Source: Nemertoderma westbladi (Eukaryota; Xenacoelomorpha; Nemertodermatida; Nemertodermatidae). Taken from it: a stretch of DNA of 56,171 nt. Positions within the stretch are counted from its first letter, which is position 1. Each line of letters opens with the position of its first letter. The DNA is taken from contig JAUCBJ010005223.1 in the NCBI GenBank assembly GCA_032718475.1, forward strand, positions 1 through 56,171, written 5' to 3'. Under the pieces are notes generated by a model. It saw only the letters and a list, made by a program, of their open reading frames with translations, was not told the DNA's origin and did no database searches. The translations under genes and the position numbers were made by a program. Shown in pieces: positions 31,233 to 43,479 of this stretch.

Positions 31233-33159
31233 ATTACTATATACTGGTGTTGAGGTGGTAAATCCCAAAATTACTGTATACTGGTATTGTTGAGGTAAAT
31301 CCCAATGATCTTATCTGTTTCTTTCTGTCAATTATTGTAATACTTCATTATTAATTGATATTTCAGATCAGAACTTTCCTTGTTTTCAGAAGTTAATTGA
31401 CAGGTATAATGATGTTAAAGGATTTCCTAGATTTTAGATGTGGTTGTATGTTTTTACTTACCACCCCCCCCCCCCCCCCCCCCAGAAGATTTGATTGACA
31501 TTAACTACTTTATGTTTTTTTTTATTGCCTGTATGCCAAAAATGATAATTTCTTGAAAATTTCGGCTCCTCTGGGGCAGGTCTTAATGATATTGAAATTT
31601 TAAAATATTTTGCATAATTTATATATAGGTGATTTGGCCATGATTCCATACCCCACCGATTTCATATTCCAATTTTGAGTTTTCAGCCCGCCCACTCATA
31701 CACTCATCGTTTATTTTCAAATTTTTGGGGTCCCTAGGTCTCGCTTCAGCGTATAGAAATAACCATATGCATAAAATCAGCCCTGCCAGTTGGTAAAGCA
31801 AATAGGCCTACGTTCATATAGTCATCAGCCTGCATTTCGCACTGTAGTTATTGGTAGCCTTTCACTAATTACTGATTAATTTACTTAGCAATTATGGAAC
31901 TCAGCATGTCAGTTTTCTATTAATCAGGTTAGGATCAGCCAGGTTAAGTAATTCGAAGAATAGTTTCAAGAACAAACGGGTGAATATCTGTAAGAAAGGA
32001 CAATATTTGACAGTAGATCGAATGATCAAATCGATTGTTCTGGGTTCTATTGGGTGGTTTTTTGGGGTTCTTTTGAGTTCTTTTGGGATTGTTGGGTTCA
32101 TTTGGGAGTTTAGTAGGACCCATATATTATAATTGGATGGACACTTGATGGACATAAATAGACAGACAGAACACCCTAGATAATTATACCGCGAAAATGA
32201 AATCGAAAAGGAAAAGCTACCAAAACTAGGTGGCATGTTTAATTATAATTGTACAAATTAAAATATCAACCATAATGTCATCCATATATCGGTCATCGAC
32301 AGTAATAAATAAAAGAAAATAAAATTATCTTAAACTAATAATCTCTCATTAAAATCTATATAAATTTCAGCACAATTTAGCTATCGACCTGTCCCATCAT
32401 TGGACCGAATTAGGCATATATCGCCACTGTTATACTTGTTACATGGTATACCATTGTTATTTATACTTGAAATATGTAATAATTTTGAAAAGTTTCAGGA
32501 CAGGTTCAATAGGTTCCTCGAGGTTGTATCAACAATGTTTATTCAACAATAATTTTAATTATTTCTTGTATGGTCATTGGACATTTTATTAATAATATAT
32601 AATTTTTAATATATATAAGTTATTACACTTGTAATGAAACACTGGTTTTAGCAAATTTTAGGATGAGGGGATGACATTTACACCACACTCCTTTAAAAAA
32701 TACGAATTACATAACATGATGTTTCTAACTACGTGTATCTCGTTAACTCATTAAACAACTCACCACAAAAATCATACACTATGTATGTGTGCCTGCATAA
32801 TATTGTATTGCTGTTTCCATCATATTATATATAGATGCTGAGAAAAATGAAGATTTATTACTATTGTACCTGGGCTCCCTGTAGTTAAAATAATGTGATG
32901 GACGCATTTTCCTGAGGTTGTCATTCTTCCTCCAGCTATTTATTACAGTTCATAAAGAGTTTGAGTATCCTATAATTCAAGTTATAAATCATGAATATGA
33001 GACTTCCGTATACCTGTTGCTTCTGTGAAGGATTATACAATTGATTGATTGATTATAATGATAAACTAATCTAATCCTACAAATATTAGATTGTCATGAA
33101 CCCCATTATTTATAGTTTTTACAAACCCCATTATTTATATTTGACAAACAATTTTATTT
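31233..33159. other. Non-coding spacer with poly(C)
   Basis: No gene recognised. C20 at 31464-31483. (ATTG)n near 33040-33052. Confidence 0.4.
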
Positions 33160-33290
33160 ATACACTATTATATATAACTGTGCCGGCAAACACAGCAACA
33201 TAGCGGTACCAGTTCTCACAGTTAGGAATACACTTTCCTAGTGCATCCCTGTTCTCACATCCGTTGTCCTTGCGAGGTGCCAGATTTAAG
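33160..33290 (-). other. Short cysteine-rich coding-like stretch
   Basis: Minus strand reads NLAPRKDNGCENRDALGKCI and PNCENWYRYVAVFAG without a stop over about 45 codons. The spacing of cysteines looks like an extracellular module. No convincing splice sites or start, and no family assigned. Confidence 0.2.
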
Positions 33291-33764
33291 TCATTTTGTC
33301 ATTGGCTATCAAGTGTCAACCACGTCTTTTCTCACCAGCAGGCTATCACAGTGCAAGGTTTTGTAAAGGTTGATCCTGCCAGTGAGTGTCCAGTGTCCAT
33401 CCAGTGTCCAAGCTTCATGTGGCGACTCTATATGGTGATGCTTGGCAATGATATGATATGTACACCTACATACATGTACATGAGAGGCACAACATAGTGC
33501 TCCCTATAGAACATCCTGGTTTATCTGCCATCCAGAGACAAGGTCTATTCAGCAGCACAGGCTATGCTGCTTCATGGAAAACTTTAAAGAGCATCAGAAT
33601 TGTCAGAACTGTCGGAATTTTAGTCTTTGTGCTATTCATAAAACAGTCATCACTGAAAGCAGCTTCTGTGCCCCCTCCAATACCTCTTAGACAATATACC
33701 GAGATCATAAGCAAATCAACATAGGTTCTACTGTGTACTAGGTAACATTTGTACACAGTATTTC
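33291..33764. other. Spacer, no recognised gene
   Basis: Moderate GC with short ORFs on both strands. GGTTGATCCTGCCAGT at about 33368-33383 equals the start of 18S rRNA but the flanks do not continue the match. Confidence 0.35.
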
Positions 33765-36460
33765 CTACTACTACTACTACTACTAGGTCGAGCGAACTCG
33801 GACAGTGGAAATGAGATCCTTCCAGGCTTCCCGATTCTCCATAGTTGTCGCAATTTCGTTTCTCCTAAGTTCAGTATCCCTTTCAAGTTTATCTATATAT
33901 GTTATGGCCGGTCATCCATGACTACGCTTTCCATGAGTTGGTTGCCAGAAAAGTAGATCTGGTATGACCTCGTCTTTACTTCGCCAGCAGTGCCCACTGA
34001 ATCTTAATCTGCATTCACGGAGGGTGGTTGATACAGGTGGTATTGTACCATAAAGCTCGGCATTTGTCATATGTTGTCTCCAGCTGATGTTGAGGGCTGC
34101 CCTTAGTAGTCTTGTGTAGCAACCATCAATTCGTTGTTCAAGTGATTTAGTCAGTGTCCAGGTCTCACCCCCATGTAAAAATACACTTTCCACTGTGGCT
34201 CGAAAGAACTTAGTCTTCAGGGGCCTGGAGAGATCTGATTTCCAGATGGTATCCATTTTTGATAGAGCTACCCAAGCCTTTGTTTTCCTAACTTCTATGT
34301 CCTTTTTGCTACTCTCTATCCATGATCCAAGGTACTTGAAGTCATCGACCTTCCTTAGTTGATTATTATCAATGGTTGTCAAGTTTCCATCAACATTAAA
34401 GGTCATGAATTCAGTCTTTGTAGCATTTATATGCAATCCAACCTCCTTAGCAGCCCTCTCCACTTTATTTAGTAGAAGCTGTGCATCTGCTAGGGTATTA
34501 GATAGCAGGGCGATGTCATCCGCAAAGTCGGTGTCTGTGACTGTAGTTGCCGGATATCTACTACTTCTGCGTTCTTGAAGTGTGAATCCCAGGTCTTCAC
34601 CCTTTGTGGCCGTCCTCATTGCGTAATCCAGCACAATTACAAACAGGTGCTAATGTGTCACCTTGCAGTACGCCAGCCAGGATTGAGAAAAACTCAGTTT
34701 CACCATCTGGTGAGAGTACCTGCGCTTCTGTGTCACAATATAACAATCCAATGCCAGCAACAATTACTTCTGGTATTCCATAAGCTCTTAGGATTTCAAG
34801 CATTTTACCTCTATGGATGGAGTCGAATGCCTTCTTGAAGTCCACAAAAGTCATGACAGCAGGGAGATTCTTTGACTTAATTCCTTCAATCAGTCTCCAT
34901 AGTGCAAGTATCTGAGCTATTGTTGATCTACTTGGTCGAAATCCGTTTTGGCTCTTACGCAGTAGTTTCTCTATGTGAGGCCTAATCCTATATAGAATCA
35001 TTTTATTGTATATTTTGGCAGCTACCACAAGCAGACAGATCCCACGATAGTTTGTTGGTATGCCGAGGTCTCCTTTCTTTGGGAGAGGCTTTAGTTGACC
35101 TTTAGTCCAAATTGGTGGTGGCTTTTCCCCTTTTAACATCTGGTTGCAAACATTCAATAATGGTCTGTTTAGCTCTCCGGTTTTCCATACCTCTGCTGGG
35201 ACTTCATCTAATCCACTCGCTTTATTATTGGACATGCTTTTAATGCTTCTTTGGAGTTCGGCAGGTATGAAGTCCCCTGTTTCTATAGGTAGTGTATTGT
35301 CATATATTTTCCTTGCAGGGCTGACCTCGATGTTTGGTGGCTGCCCAAGCAAGTTGCTGAAGTGATTTTTCCACTTCCAAACAAGTTCTTCAGGACTATC
35401 GGCTTTGAGGCGCCCCTTTGCACAACTTTTCCAACCAGATACCTCATTTACAGTTTGCCAGGTAAGTCTTGATTGTTGCTGTATGTGAGCAGTTGTAATT
35501 GCTTCAGTTTTATCCTGTATGTACTTTTCCTGGCTGATGTTGTAGGCCAATTTAAGATTGTCCTTAGCTTTCTCAACCTTGTTTGTTTTCGGTTGTTGGT
35601 TGTTCGGTTTTAACTTAGTAGGCTATCTTAAGATCTTCTCTCTTACAAGTAACCTCAGAGTTTTGCCATGGCACATATTGTTTTCGTTTGGGTTTCTGGG
35701 GGATATGCCTCTTAGCTGATTCCTTGTGGGCTGTTATTATATTCTGGTATATTGAATTGGTGGATTGGTCTTCATCCATTGACTGAAGTGCTTCAAAGCG
35801 GTTTTGAACTTCTACTGTATAAGCATCCTTTACAGCATTGTCAGTTCTGAGTTTTTCCCAGTCATATTTGATTTGCTTGCTTGTCCTGGGTTTGCTGGCT
35901 CTCAAACTGAGTCTGATCTCTGCAGTCACAATTCTGTGGTCCGAACCAATTAGGTTGAACGAGCTGTATGCCTCGCAGTTGATCATGCTGTTTCTCCACT
36001 TTTTGTTTATGAGGATGTAATCCAGTTGTGCTTTGGTTCCCTATAGGGTATTGAAAGGTCCATAGCTTCCCCTTACTCTTTTCGAATGTGTTGTTTGTTG
36101 GTATCAATTCACATTCTTCCATTAGGTCTAAAAGTAAGTACCCATTTCTGTTAGAACTGGTGTTATAGGTGTAACCCTTGATGTCTTCTGGGCCAATTTG
36201 ACATTCAGGTCACCAGCAATGACTTTAACATTGTGTTTCGGAATGTCCTTTATAAGTCCAGTCAGTTCTTGCTTGACTGCTTGTTCTGGCTCTGAGGCAT
36301 TGGTTGGACTGTAGCAACATATACAGCATATACAGGTTGGACTGTAGCAACACATAGCAGTATTTCCTAACCAGACTAACAATAGAACAGCCTGGCATAT
36401 ATATGGTAGCTGCAATGCAGCTGTCTGCACTTTTAGCTTTGCTACCAACTATCTGCACTT
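33765..36460 (-). pseudogene. Family A LINE ORF2: endonuclease, reverse transcriptase, C-terminus
   Basis: Nearly full-length ORF2 on the minus strand in four blocks. Endonuclease (36448-35862): CCYSPTNASEPEQAV, VKVIAGDLNVKLAQ, then KGKLWTFQYP and SFNLIGSDHRIVTAEI, the SDHR motif of APE-type nucleases. RT (35550-34597): NNKASGLDEVPAEVWK, LPKKGDLGIPTNYRGICLL, NGFRPSRSTIAQILALWRLI, FVDFKKAFDSIHR, AGVLQGDTLAP. Continuing 34634-33912: DTDFADDIALLSNTLADAQ (intact FADD), FKYLGSWIESS, WTLTKSLEQRIDG, NAELYG, LRFSGHCWRS. The end reaches TMENREAWKDLISTVRVRS, then a (TAG)7 tail (33765-33785 on +). The break at 34640 is consistent with a 5-bp deletion in the LAP..FVIV segment. Other frameshifts lie in the endonuclease. 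Confidence 0.9.
36301..36366 (-). repeat. 33-bp tandem duplication in the LINE endonuclease region
   Basis: GGTTGGACTGTAGCAACA at 36302 and 36334 lies in two copies of a ~32-33-bp unit, producing a doubled CCYSPT motif in translation. Confidence 0.8.
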
Positions 36461-36534
36461 ATCTGCACTGATACAAGTGCAGAATGTGAATGCAGCATGA
36501 AATATACTATAATGTAATAAATGAGTAATTAACA

Positions 36535-37095
36535 GTGGTCCTCCATCATTTTTTTGTGGGAAATGGGATCATTCTAACCATTCAAAGATTACTGCATCAG
36601 TCTAAATCTTCCTGGGAAACTGCTCTGTACTTGCATTTTTCTTTGTCAAAATCTTTCATGTTTATTACTCAAGAATACACCAAATGGTATAACAGTGTCT
36701 CTCTTGTTTCAAATAACTACACAAATAAAGAGCCTCAAATAAAGACCTTGATGCACCTTTTAAGGGAAAATCTGGAAAGTCCCCCAATAGTGATCAATGG
36801 GAAGTTGATCAGTTAGCGAAACACCTTAGATTTTCCTCAGTAAGTGTTGTCAGTATTAGACAGCTTAGAAAGCCCCTTTACTCAAAATTTACCAAGTATC
36901 ACAGAATTTGTACTCTCATCAGTGGTAGATTGTTGTAAGGTTATAGGTGAGATTTGCAGCCTTGCTTCATCAGCAGAGTTCCAGCATACATTTATCCACC
37001 CTAGTTTATCTATCCGACGCTGTTCAGAAAGAACACAACATATTGCGGCCTATTCCTATCTAATGCATTCTGCAGACCGCAAATCAACACTATGA
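36535..37095 (+). other. Coding-like region, product unknown
   Basis: Two consecutive open frames (36535-36816 and 36844-37095), the first reading LHQSKSSWETALYLHFSLSK and IKTLMHLLRENLESPP, the second SVVDCCKVIGEICSLASSAE and SLSIRRCSERTQHIAAYSYL. They sit 28 bp apart in the same strand and frame. Composition is protein-like. No family recognised. It may be a decayed gene or element piece. It lies directly upstream of the divergent LINE. Confidence 0.25.
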
Positions 37096-37889
37096 CTTGT
37101 ATTCCACCATAAGAAGGAAATTTGAATCATACTGCCTTTGTAAACGACTTGATAATTGGAGATAGTTTGATGATCAGTAATCACCAAGCTGATCAGTGAC
37201 AGAAAGTGGATGTTGATGATCCCCCCACACCTCCATGAAATACAACTGTTTCTCCTATGGCCACCTCTACCAATCACCAATAAATTCCTGGTGTGGAAAA
37301 CGACTCGCAAAACATGTCCGAGAGGCAGGCTTGAGAACTGGCAATGCCTCCTCTGAGACTGTGAGTGAAAACACTGCCCTTCCTTCCAGGGAATCAATCA
37401 ATCAAATGACAATAATTCTACTTTTTCTTAATTTTTTCCATATGAATAGTCAAAATTTACCAAATGAACTCACTTAGCTGAATATAGAAACATGAGAGTA
37501 TCATTTTATTCGTATCTCTGAAACTGGTTATGTTAGACAATTATTACTGATGACATGATAGAGATTGAGAAACATGTAAACACTACAATTTTACATACTT
37601 CGAATTATATACCTTTAGAAAAGTCCAAATAAATAGAATATGGGAGTGTCTCAAAATATACACAAATATTACAATATTTGTGTAATACTTGTTTGTTTGT
37701 ACCCTTGCAATACATATAACAACAGACCTATTCCATTGGCATGTGCTGCATGCAAAGTAAAATGAAAAATGTTATAAATACAGCTTCCATTTGACTTTAA
37801 GGAACCAACTAAAATCTAAACAACAGCATGGTTTTCTAAAATGCAAATCAACTTCAAAAAGGTGTTAATTTGTTTAAGATTTTGGATAG
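37096..37889. other. Spacer, nothing recognised
   Basis: No gene or repeat identified. Confidence 0.35.
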
Positions 37890-38245
37890 ATGTAAAAGAT
37901 ATTAAATTAAATTGATTTATATTTAATTTATTGACAAGGATTTTGACTATGTCGTACATGGTAAACTTCTGAAAACCTTGTTGGTCATGGAATTTCCTGT
38001 AACCCAGCAGATGTCATTTCAGGTATGCCACCGGCCAGTGTTGTAAGCCCCGGTTTCGACCTGCCTCACAGTTTACCTCATAATATTCGCATGACATGTT
38101 AATCTGCAAATTATTTGCTGATAACTTAAAATGTATGCTGATTATAGGAATAATGACACCCAGTATGCTCTAAATGCCTTGTCAATTTGGTGTAATACAT
38201 GACAATTGAGTGTTTCCACTAATAAATGCCATGTTCCTCATAGTG
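37890..38245 (+). pseudogene. Highly decayed LINE reverse transcriptase relic
   Basis: Reads IDKDFDYVVHGKLLKTL (from a ..FKKAFD.V.H..LL motif), GMPPASVVSPGFDLPHSLPH (from GVPQGSVLGPLLF..DLP) and then frames giving ANYLLADN-like and ALNALSIWCNT sequence. Several stops and at least one frameshift. The layout fits CR1/L2-type elements of the kind with IND/DLP motifs. It is the oldest-looking RT copy in the window. Confidence 0.55.
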
Positions 38246-39699
38246 TATAGATGATAGAAAAAATATAAAGTGTTGAGGGTCTTTAGCTGGTTATATTATA
38301 TTAAATAAAGATACAATAGTAAACGTTTTCGACCTACCGGTCTGCATCAGACTATGTACTGTTAATTTATTCATTTATTGGTCATCCGTTCGTTTAATGT
38401 TCCTCATATTGGTAATCGTGAGCAGGGTGCACATTTTCTCAAAGGTAATTTGCCTAAAGTTAAATTTAGTTGTAAAGATCTGTGTTTCTATGCGTAGCAA
38501 TTTGAAATTTAACAAATACTGTATTAAATATTATTCTACTTGAACGGGTGCAGCATTAGTTTATGGCCATGTATATTTTTTAAATGTGCAAACTTTTCAA
38601 CATTAGACATAATTATTTGAATTATATCAAATAATTATTCAGAGTAGTTGTACCATTTCCTTTCCATCATAGTCATACCTTATTTTTTTAGTCAAATATT
38701 TCATCTCCTTCATTTTTTATTTCCATTCTTTCTCATATTATCTTTATTTTAATTGGTTGACCTTTTATATTCCAGATTTGAGTTTTTATTTAATTTTTAG
38801 CTTTAATTTATATGTACCATACCTTGTTCAATTATATCTAACTATAATTGGCCTGCTGCATTGCAATTGCATAAGAGGAATAAGCCTGCTTAACAAAATA
38901 ATTGTGCCACCACCATACAATCCACAATTGGCTTTTGTCCCTCTGGAATCAAAATATGATATATTTTAGCCTGTATTAAGAAAGTGGTGGTTTATGTTAG
39001 TTGTTGTGTTTTTGTTTCGTTTTTGGTCCCACTGGCATTGAAATATTATATGTTAGGCAGTTTATTATGGTAGTTATTTAAGCATTTTATATTTAGGCAG
39101 TTCGTCTTTTGGGGTTGGTTCATCTGGGTTGGTGTATTTTTGATATAAGCCTGTTTTAAAGGTTAGATTTATCCGGTTGTGATTTATATATTTTAGATTC
39201 TATTTCATGAAGGGCTTGTTTTGGTTTAAATATAATAATATTTTAAAATTGTGACATTTGTTTTCAACACATTACCTAAACATTGGTGATTCATTTGCTA
39301 TCTATATATTTCTCTAATAATGGTCTATTATATATATATATATATTATAGTTTTAAGGCCCTTCCTAACTAAAGAAAAGGTCGTTTTAATGTGTAATCAA
39401 TAATGGTAATTGTATAAGATTAAATTCGCATTTTTGATGTTGTAGGTATGTAAATGCATATGCAATTGTAATAAATAATTGTTTGAAAAAAAAATCTTAA
39501 ATAAAACTAATCACTAATCAAAAAACCTATCAAAAACTACAGAATGTTTCTATATTTAATCGTGTTAGTAATGTCATAATTGCATATTGTGTGACATAAG
39601 AGTTGGGGGGAGGTCAATGATTATATGACAAAAATAAAGGCTACGATTTACTTCAACACCAAAAAAATCACCCTAGATTCCTAAAATAATATCGCAGAT
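38246..39699. other. Non-coding AT-rich spacer
   Basis: 38322-38346 reads GTTTTCGACCTACCGGTCTG and CATCAG, a phrase containing GACC-TACC-GGTC, possibly part of a repeat end. No gene. (TA)n at 39331-39347. Confidence 0.35.
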
Positions 39700-39838
39700 C
39701 GAGGAACTTCGAACGGAAAACGAGGAACTAAGGAAAGAAAATGACGAGCTATCACAATATACGAGATGCCTTCACATATTACATACTATACATACTCTGA
39801 AAATATCGTTTAATAACGTAGATGTTATTACCGCCTAG
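39700..39838 (+). pseudogene. Coiled-coil (ORF1/gag-like) remnant
   Basis: ISQIEELRTENEELRKENDE followed by LSQYTRCLHILHTIHTLKIS and a stop. The leucine-heptad repeat suggests the coiled coil of a retroelement ORF1 or gag. A similar short motif (EVAEL.VENEYLRKQ) occurs at about 51060-51110 inside the TTAA element. Too short for a firm call. Confidence 0.35.
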
Positions 39839-40105
39839 GAGTTAAAAAAACCTGCAATAAGAAATGGGGTCGCCATTGAAATGGCGATTTATATATATAT
39901 ATATAAAACCCTTAATTTGATTACAAATTTATTATATGTTTTAGAACCAGATAGCAAAGTATGAATCATGCTTATCGACCGGTAAGGGTAACAGAAATAG
40001 TCGGGGTGTAAGCATGGCCTACTTTATAAGAGGCCATGACAACGCACGGGCAAATAGCTGACTTGGAGGCCACTTTGTTTATGGGTGTAAGTCGGAATAT
40101 ATGGT

Positions 40106-40340
40106 AGATACAAACTTCTAACCTTTACCTACCCCCACTAAGTCGATGCTGAGGATCTCAAATATCATATTTAAAATTGTTTATCTCGAGACCCTGTTGC
40201 TATGGCAACATCTAACTTCTAAACGGCTGCAGATACAAACTTCTAACCTTTACCTACCCCCACTAAGTCGATGCTGAGGATCTCAAATATCATATTTAAA
40301 ATTGTTTATCTCGAGGCCCTGTTGCTATGGCAACATCTAA
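40106..40340 (+). repeat. Duplicated TIR block (110 bp, period 125)
   Basis: 40106-40215 recurs at 40231-40340 with one A/G difference, separated by CTTCTAAACGGCTGC. The right inverted repeat has a single copy, so the duplication arose in the left end only. Confidence 0.95.
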
Positions 40341-40469
40341 TCAGTGGATACCGGTTGATCAGTATCCGGTTGAACTTCCATTAAAAAAATGAAAATAATA
40401 CTTAAATCAAATATATAAGTTGCGTATAAGTTACAGTAAAAGTAAATCAAATAAGTAGAAAAATAAGAA

Positions 40470-41819
40470 CTATAGTGACAACTTTAGTTTATTAGTAGAA
40501 GATTCCTTCGAAGACAATGGTGTAAGGAGTTTCGTTTGATTGTTTAAAAAAATATTAGTTAGCTTCATTAGACACACTTGTGGAATCTCACCATCAAAAT
40601 ATTGACTTGACACAAAGCTAAAGTAGCTGCAAAGACTTCTCCGGCAAACTGAAAGCACACTGATGTTAAGAAAAAAAATAAAACAATAAAAGGTAAACTG
40701 CACTAGTATATCTGATGGTGTAGTAAGGCGACCTCGGTCTAGCTCTTTCAAATAGGTGCTGTACTCTGTATAGACAACTGTAGAAGGGTCTATGTTAGTA
40801 TTCTCCGGTAAAGATCGCTGAAGATAACCGGCAATAAAGTACAACGCTTGTTTAGTGTCAACATTTATCTCATCTTCACACATAGGTAGTGTCTCGACGA
40901 GATCTACAATAAATTCAGTCAATATGACATTACATTTAGAGCATTTATGTGAGTCGTAATCGATCTGCGTTGTTGACTGCTCTGTTGTAAATGTCTGATA
41001 GCGAGTTTTACCATTTACACACCTCATTTTCTCAACATTAGAAGCTATATCGAGCAGTATATCCAACTGTTTATCACCAGGATCTGATATGGGACTCCGC
41101 CATTCATCATTTAAATGTATAGCCTCATTCTTGGACTTCACATTTAATATCTTGAATGCCTTCACAAAAACTTCTATGAAATCTGCCGTGTCTTTGTCAG
41201 TTTTGTTTGATTTCGTATGAGTACCGTACGTAAAGCTGTTACAGTTTCGTCACAAAATACTCGAAGCATTAAATAAACGTCTTGTCTCTCAATAGGTTTC
41301 GGGTATACAGCTTTGTGAATAAGTCGATGACCAATTTTAACAACATTGGACTTCTCAGACTCGTATAAACTTCTAATACTCGACCAATTGGCTATCTTGC
41401 CATCGAGGTTTATTGCCTGGTTCTTTTCAGTGATCCAATTATTGCGAATTGATTTCATCAAGTGAACAAAATCAAACAAAAGAAATGTTCCCTGAGTGGT
41501 TAACCAAGGCTTTAGATACATCGCGCAGTTTTGGCTGAGATATGGGACAGCAACTTGGAGAAATCTGAGGCCATATCGAGGGGGGTTCGACAGGAATTAA
41601 TTTCTGTGAGCGAAAAGCCCTACGTTGGGAAAACCCCTCCGGCCAATGCAGTTCACACACAACTGTGTGCTTGGAGACAATTAAATTTTGGCGAACTTTC
41701 AATAGAACGCTCATTCATTGAGAATGATACGGCTCGTCACTAGGAACTCGATAAACGGTTACCGGTGATTCATTTGCATAGTTGGAGCGACAAAGTGGAA
41801 TGCAGCACTTTCTAGGCAT
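40470..41819 (-). pseudogene. THAP-domain P-element-like transposase, internally deleted
   Basis: Reads right to left. ATG at 41819: MPRKCCIPLCRSNY, VYRVPSDEPYHSQ, then an in-frame TGA (41715-41717), then VRQNLIVSKHTVVCELHWPE and IPVEPPSIWP. Together they form a THAP zinc finger (C-X3/4-C ... C-X2-H plus a PPSIWP box). About 20 residues later a frameshift (near 41520) enters LLFDFVHLMKSIRNNW, LIHKAVYPKPIERQDVYLML and ALRTVL, the conserved C-terminal half of P transposases. The last block 41165-40470 gives FKILNVKSKNEAIHLNDEW, ALYFIAGYLQRSL, ELDRGRLTTPSDILVQF. The N-terminal part of the catalytic region normally lying between THAP and FD..H..K..RNNW is missing. Intact versions bind the element ends by the THAP finger and cut in the nucleus; this one cannot. 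Confidence 0.9.
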
Positions 41820-42436
41820 CGCATGCAATGCAACTAGAAAACCGCATGTAAATACTGAATGCAGGTAAGTAAGGACTCCGAGGCGATGATTACTGCTTCA
41901 ACTGTTCAATCTGTCGGTCACGGTCAGATCTCAGACGGTAATTACCGAATTAATAGGCTAGGCCTACCACATCAACTGTCAAACATAATAAAACGAGGTA
42001 CCGGTATCACAAACAACAATAGGCCCTATGTATTAAGCAAGGAGTATTAAGCCATAAGTGGTCACAGGCACCGATAAAGGATAAGTACTATGTGCTATAC
42101 ATTTGGAAGAAAACAGAATACAGAAGTACACATGAAGTAGGCCGCCCCACTAGAAACTAGGCATATACAGATATAGGCTACATGCTATACAGACAGACAA
42201 ATACCGGTCAACCGGTATCCACTGATTAGATGTTGCCATAGCAACAGGGTCTCGAGATAAACAATTTTAAATATGATATTTGAGATCCTCAGCATCGACT
42301 TAGTGGGGGTAGGTAAAGGTTAGAAGTTTGTATCTACCATATATTCCGACTTACACCCATAAACAAAGTGGCCTCCAAGTCAGCTATTTGCCCGTGCGTT
42401 GTCATGGCCTCTTATAAAGTAGGCCATGGGTGTAAG

Positions 42437-43479
42437 TGGAAACTCTGGGGTTTAACAGTAGGTCTACGGGGGGGGGGGGGGGGGGGTGGTAACAGGAAAA
42501 ACGTGTGTGTGCATGCGAGTAATTGCGCAACCGAAATGGCAAAAAGCCGGTATTGATAAAAGTGAGTGATACAAATGCTAATAATAGATATGATTGACGT
42601 CACCGTATAATACACCACACCGGTATTATAATATCGATAATATCGATAAACTTAACCTCTTTGCAACCAGTTCGATAGATCCCGAATATCTGCGGCGTAG
42701 TTCTCATATTCCGCACGCACATGGAAACTCTGGTACTTCCGTTTCGAATTTGGATCTCGGTCTATCCAAATATACCATTCCTTTGTTGTTGATGACAAAC
42801 TTCTCCTCGTCTCTTCCCCACAGACTGTAATTAATGTTGGCGTCTGGGACGATAACTAACGTACTAACAAATAACATAACCCATGATTATTCTTCCAGCC
42901 ACATATCATGTCGTATATTCATGTCATATTTGATATTATATAACAATATTACATGGGATTATATAAATATACTATTATTATTATTGCAATTAATAATGGT
43001 ATTATTAGATATAACAGTCTTATGGAATAATATAATATATATATATATATGTTATATATTATAAGGTACCAGTATAACGAACCTACTTTTATACAACCTA
43101 TATTTTTTTTAAAACTTGAGCTAATAATTTTATATTCATTATTTGTTTATGCAGTTGTAATTTACTTTCTTTGCATTCGAATGTAAAATATTGTAGTCAA
43201 TTAGTTAAATAATTAATACTTACTTTATAGTACAACCGTGTAAGTCGTTTATTGTTGTTTCTTAGAAAGTGAAATAAGACCGTGATAATTATAATTAGAT
43301 GGCAAGTTATGCAGTCAATAGACATACAAATGTACAGATATTTACCGGTACAATTATACATAATATAATGATATATCATCTATACATATTTCATGGGGAT
43401 CATTCTTTAGTTTACCGTTTATTGGGGATCACAAGAGTCCATCTAATTACACCTCGACGCTGAAACGAAGCTAACGAAT
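42437..43479. other. Non-coding spacer with poly(G)
   Basis: G19 at 42468-42486. (TA)n around 43030-43050. No gene recognised. Confidence 0.45.

Larger units (their letters stand above)
40013..42428. mobile_element. P-superfamily DNA transposon, non-autonomous, with perfect 8-bp TSD
   Basis: GGTGTAAG at 40005-40012 and 42429-42436 flanks a 2416-bp element. The ends start CATGGCCTACTTTATAAGAG and are near-identical inverted repeats for about 221 bp (right end 42208-42428). Each terminus itself folds: CATGGCC is followed 10-12 bp later by GGCCATG. The left end is longer because a 110-bp block is duplicated. A THAP-type transposase relic lies on the minus strand inside. The 8-bp duplication and THAP transposase are both characteristic of P elements. 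It is recent enough for the inverted repeats to remain almost unmutated. Confidence 0.93.

Noticed and set aside
33368-33383. 18S rRNA 5' end (GGTTGATCCTGCCAGT)
   Set aside because: The match stops after 16 nt on both sides. No further rRNA sequence follows.
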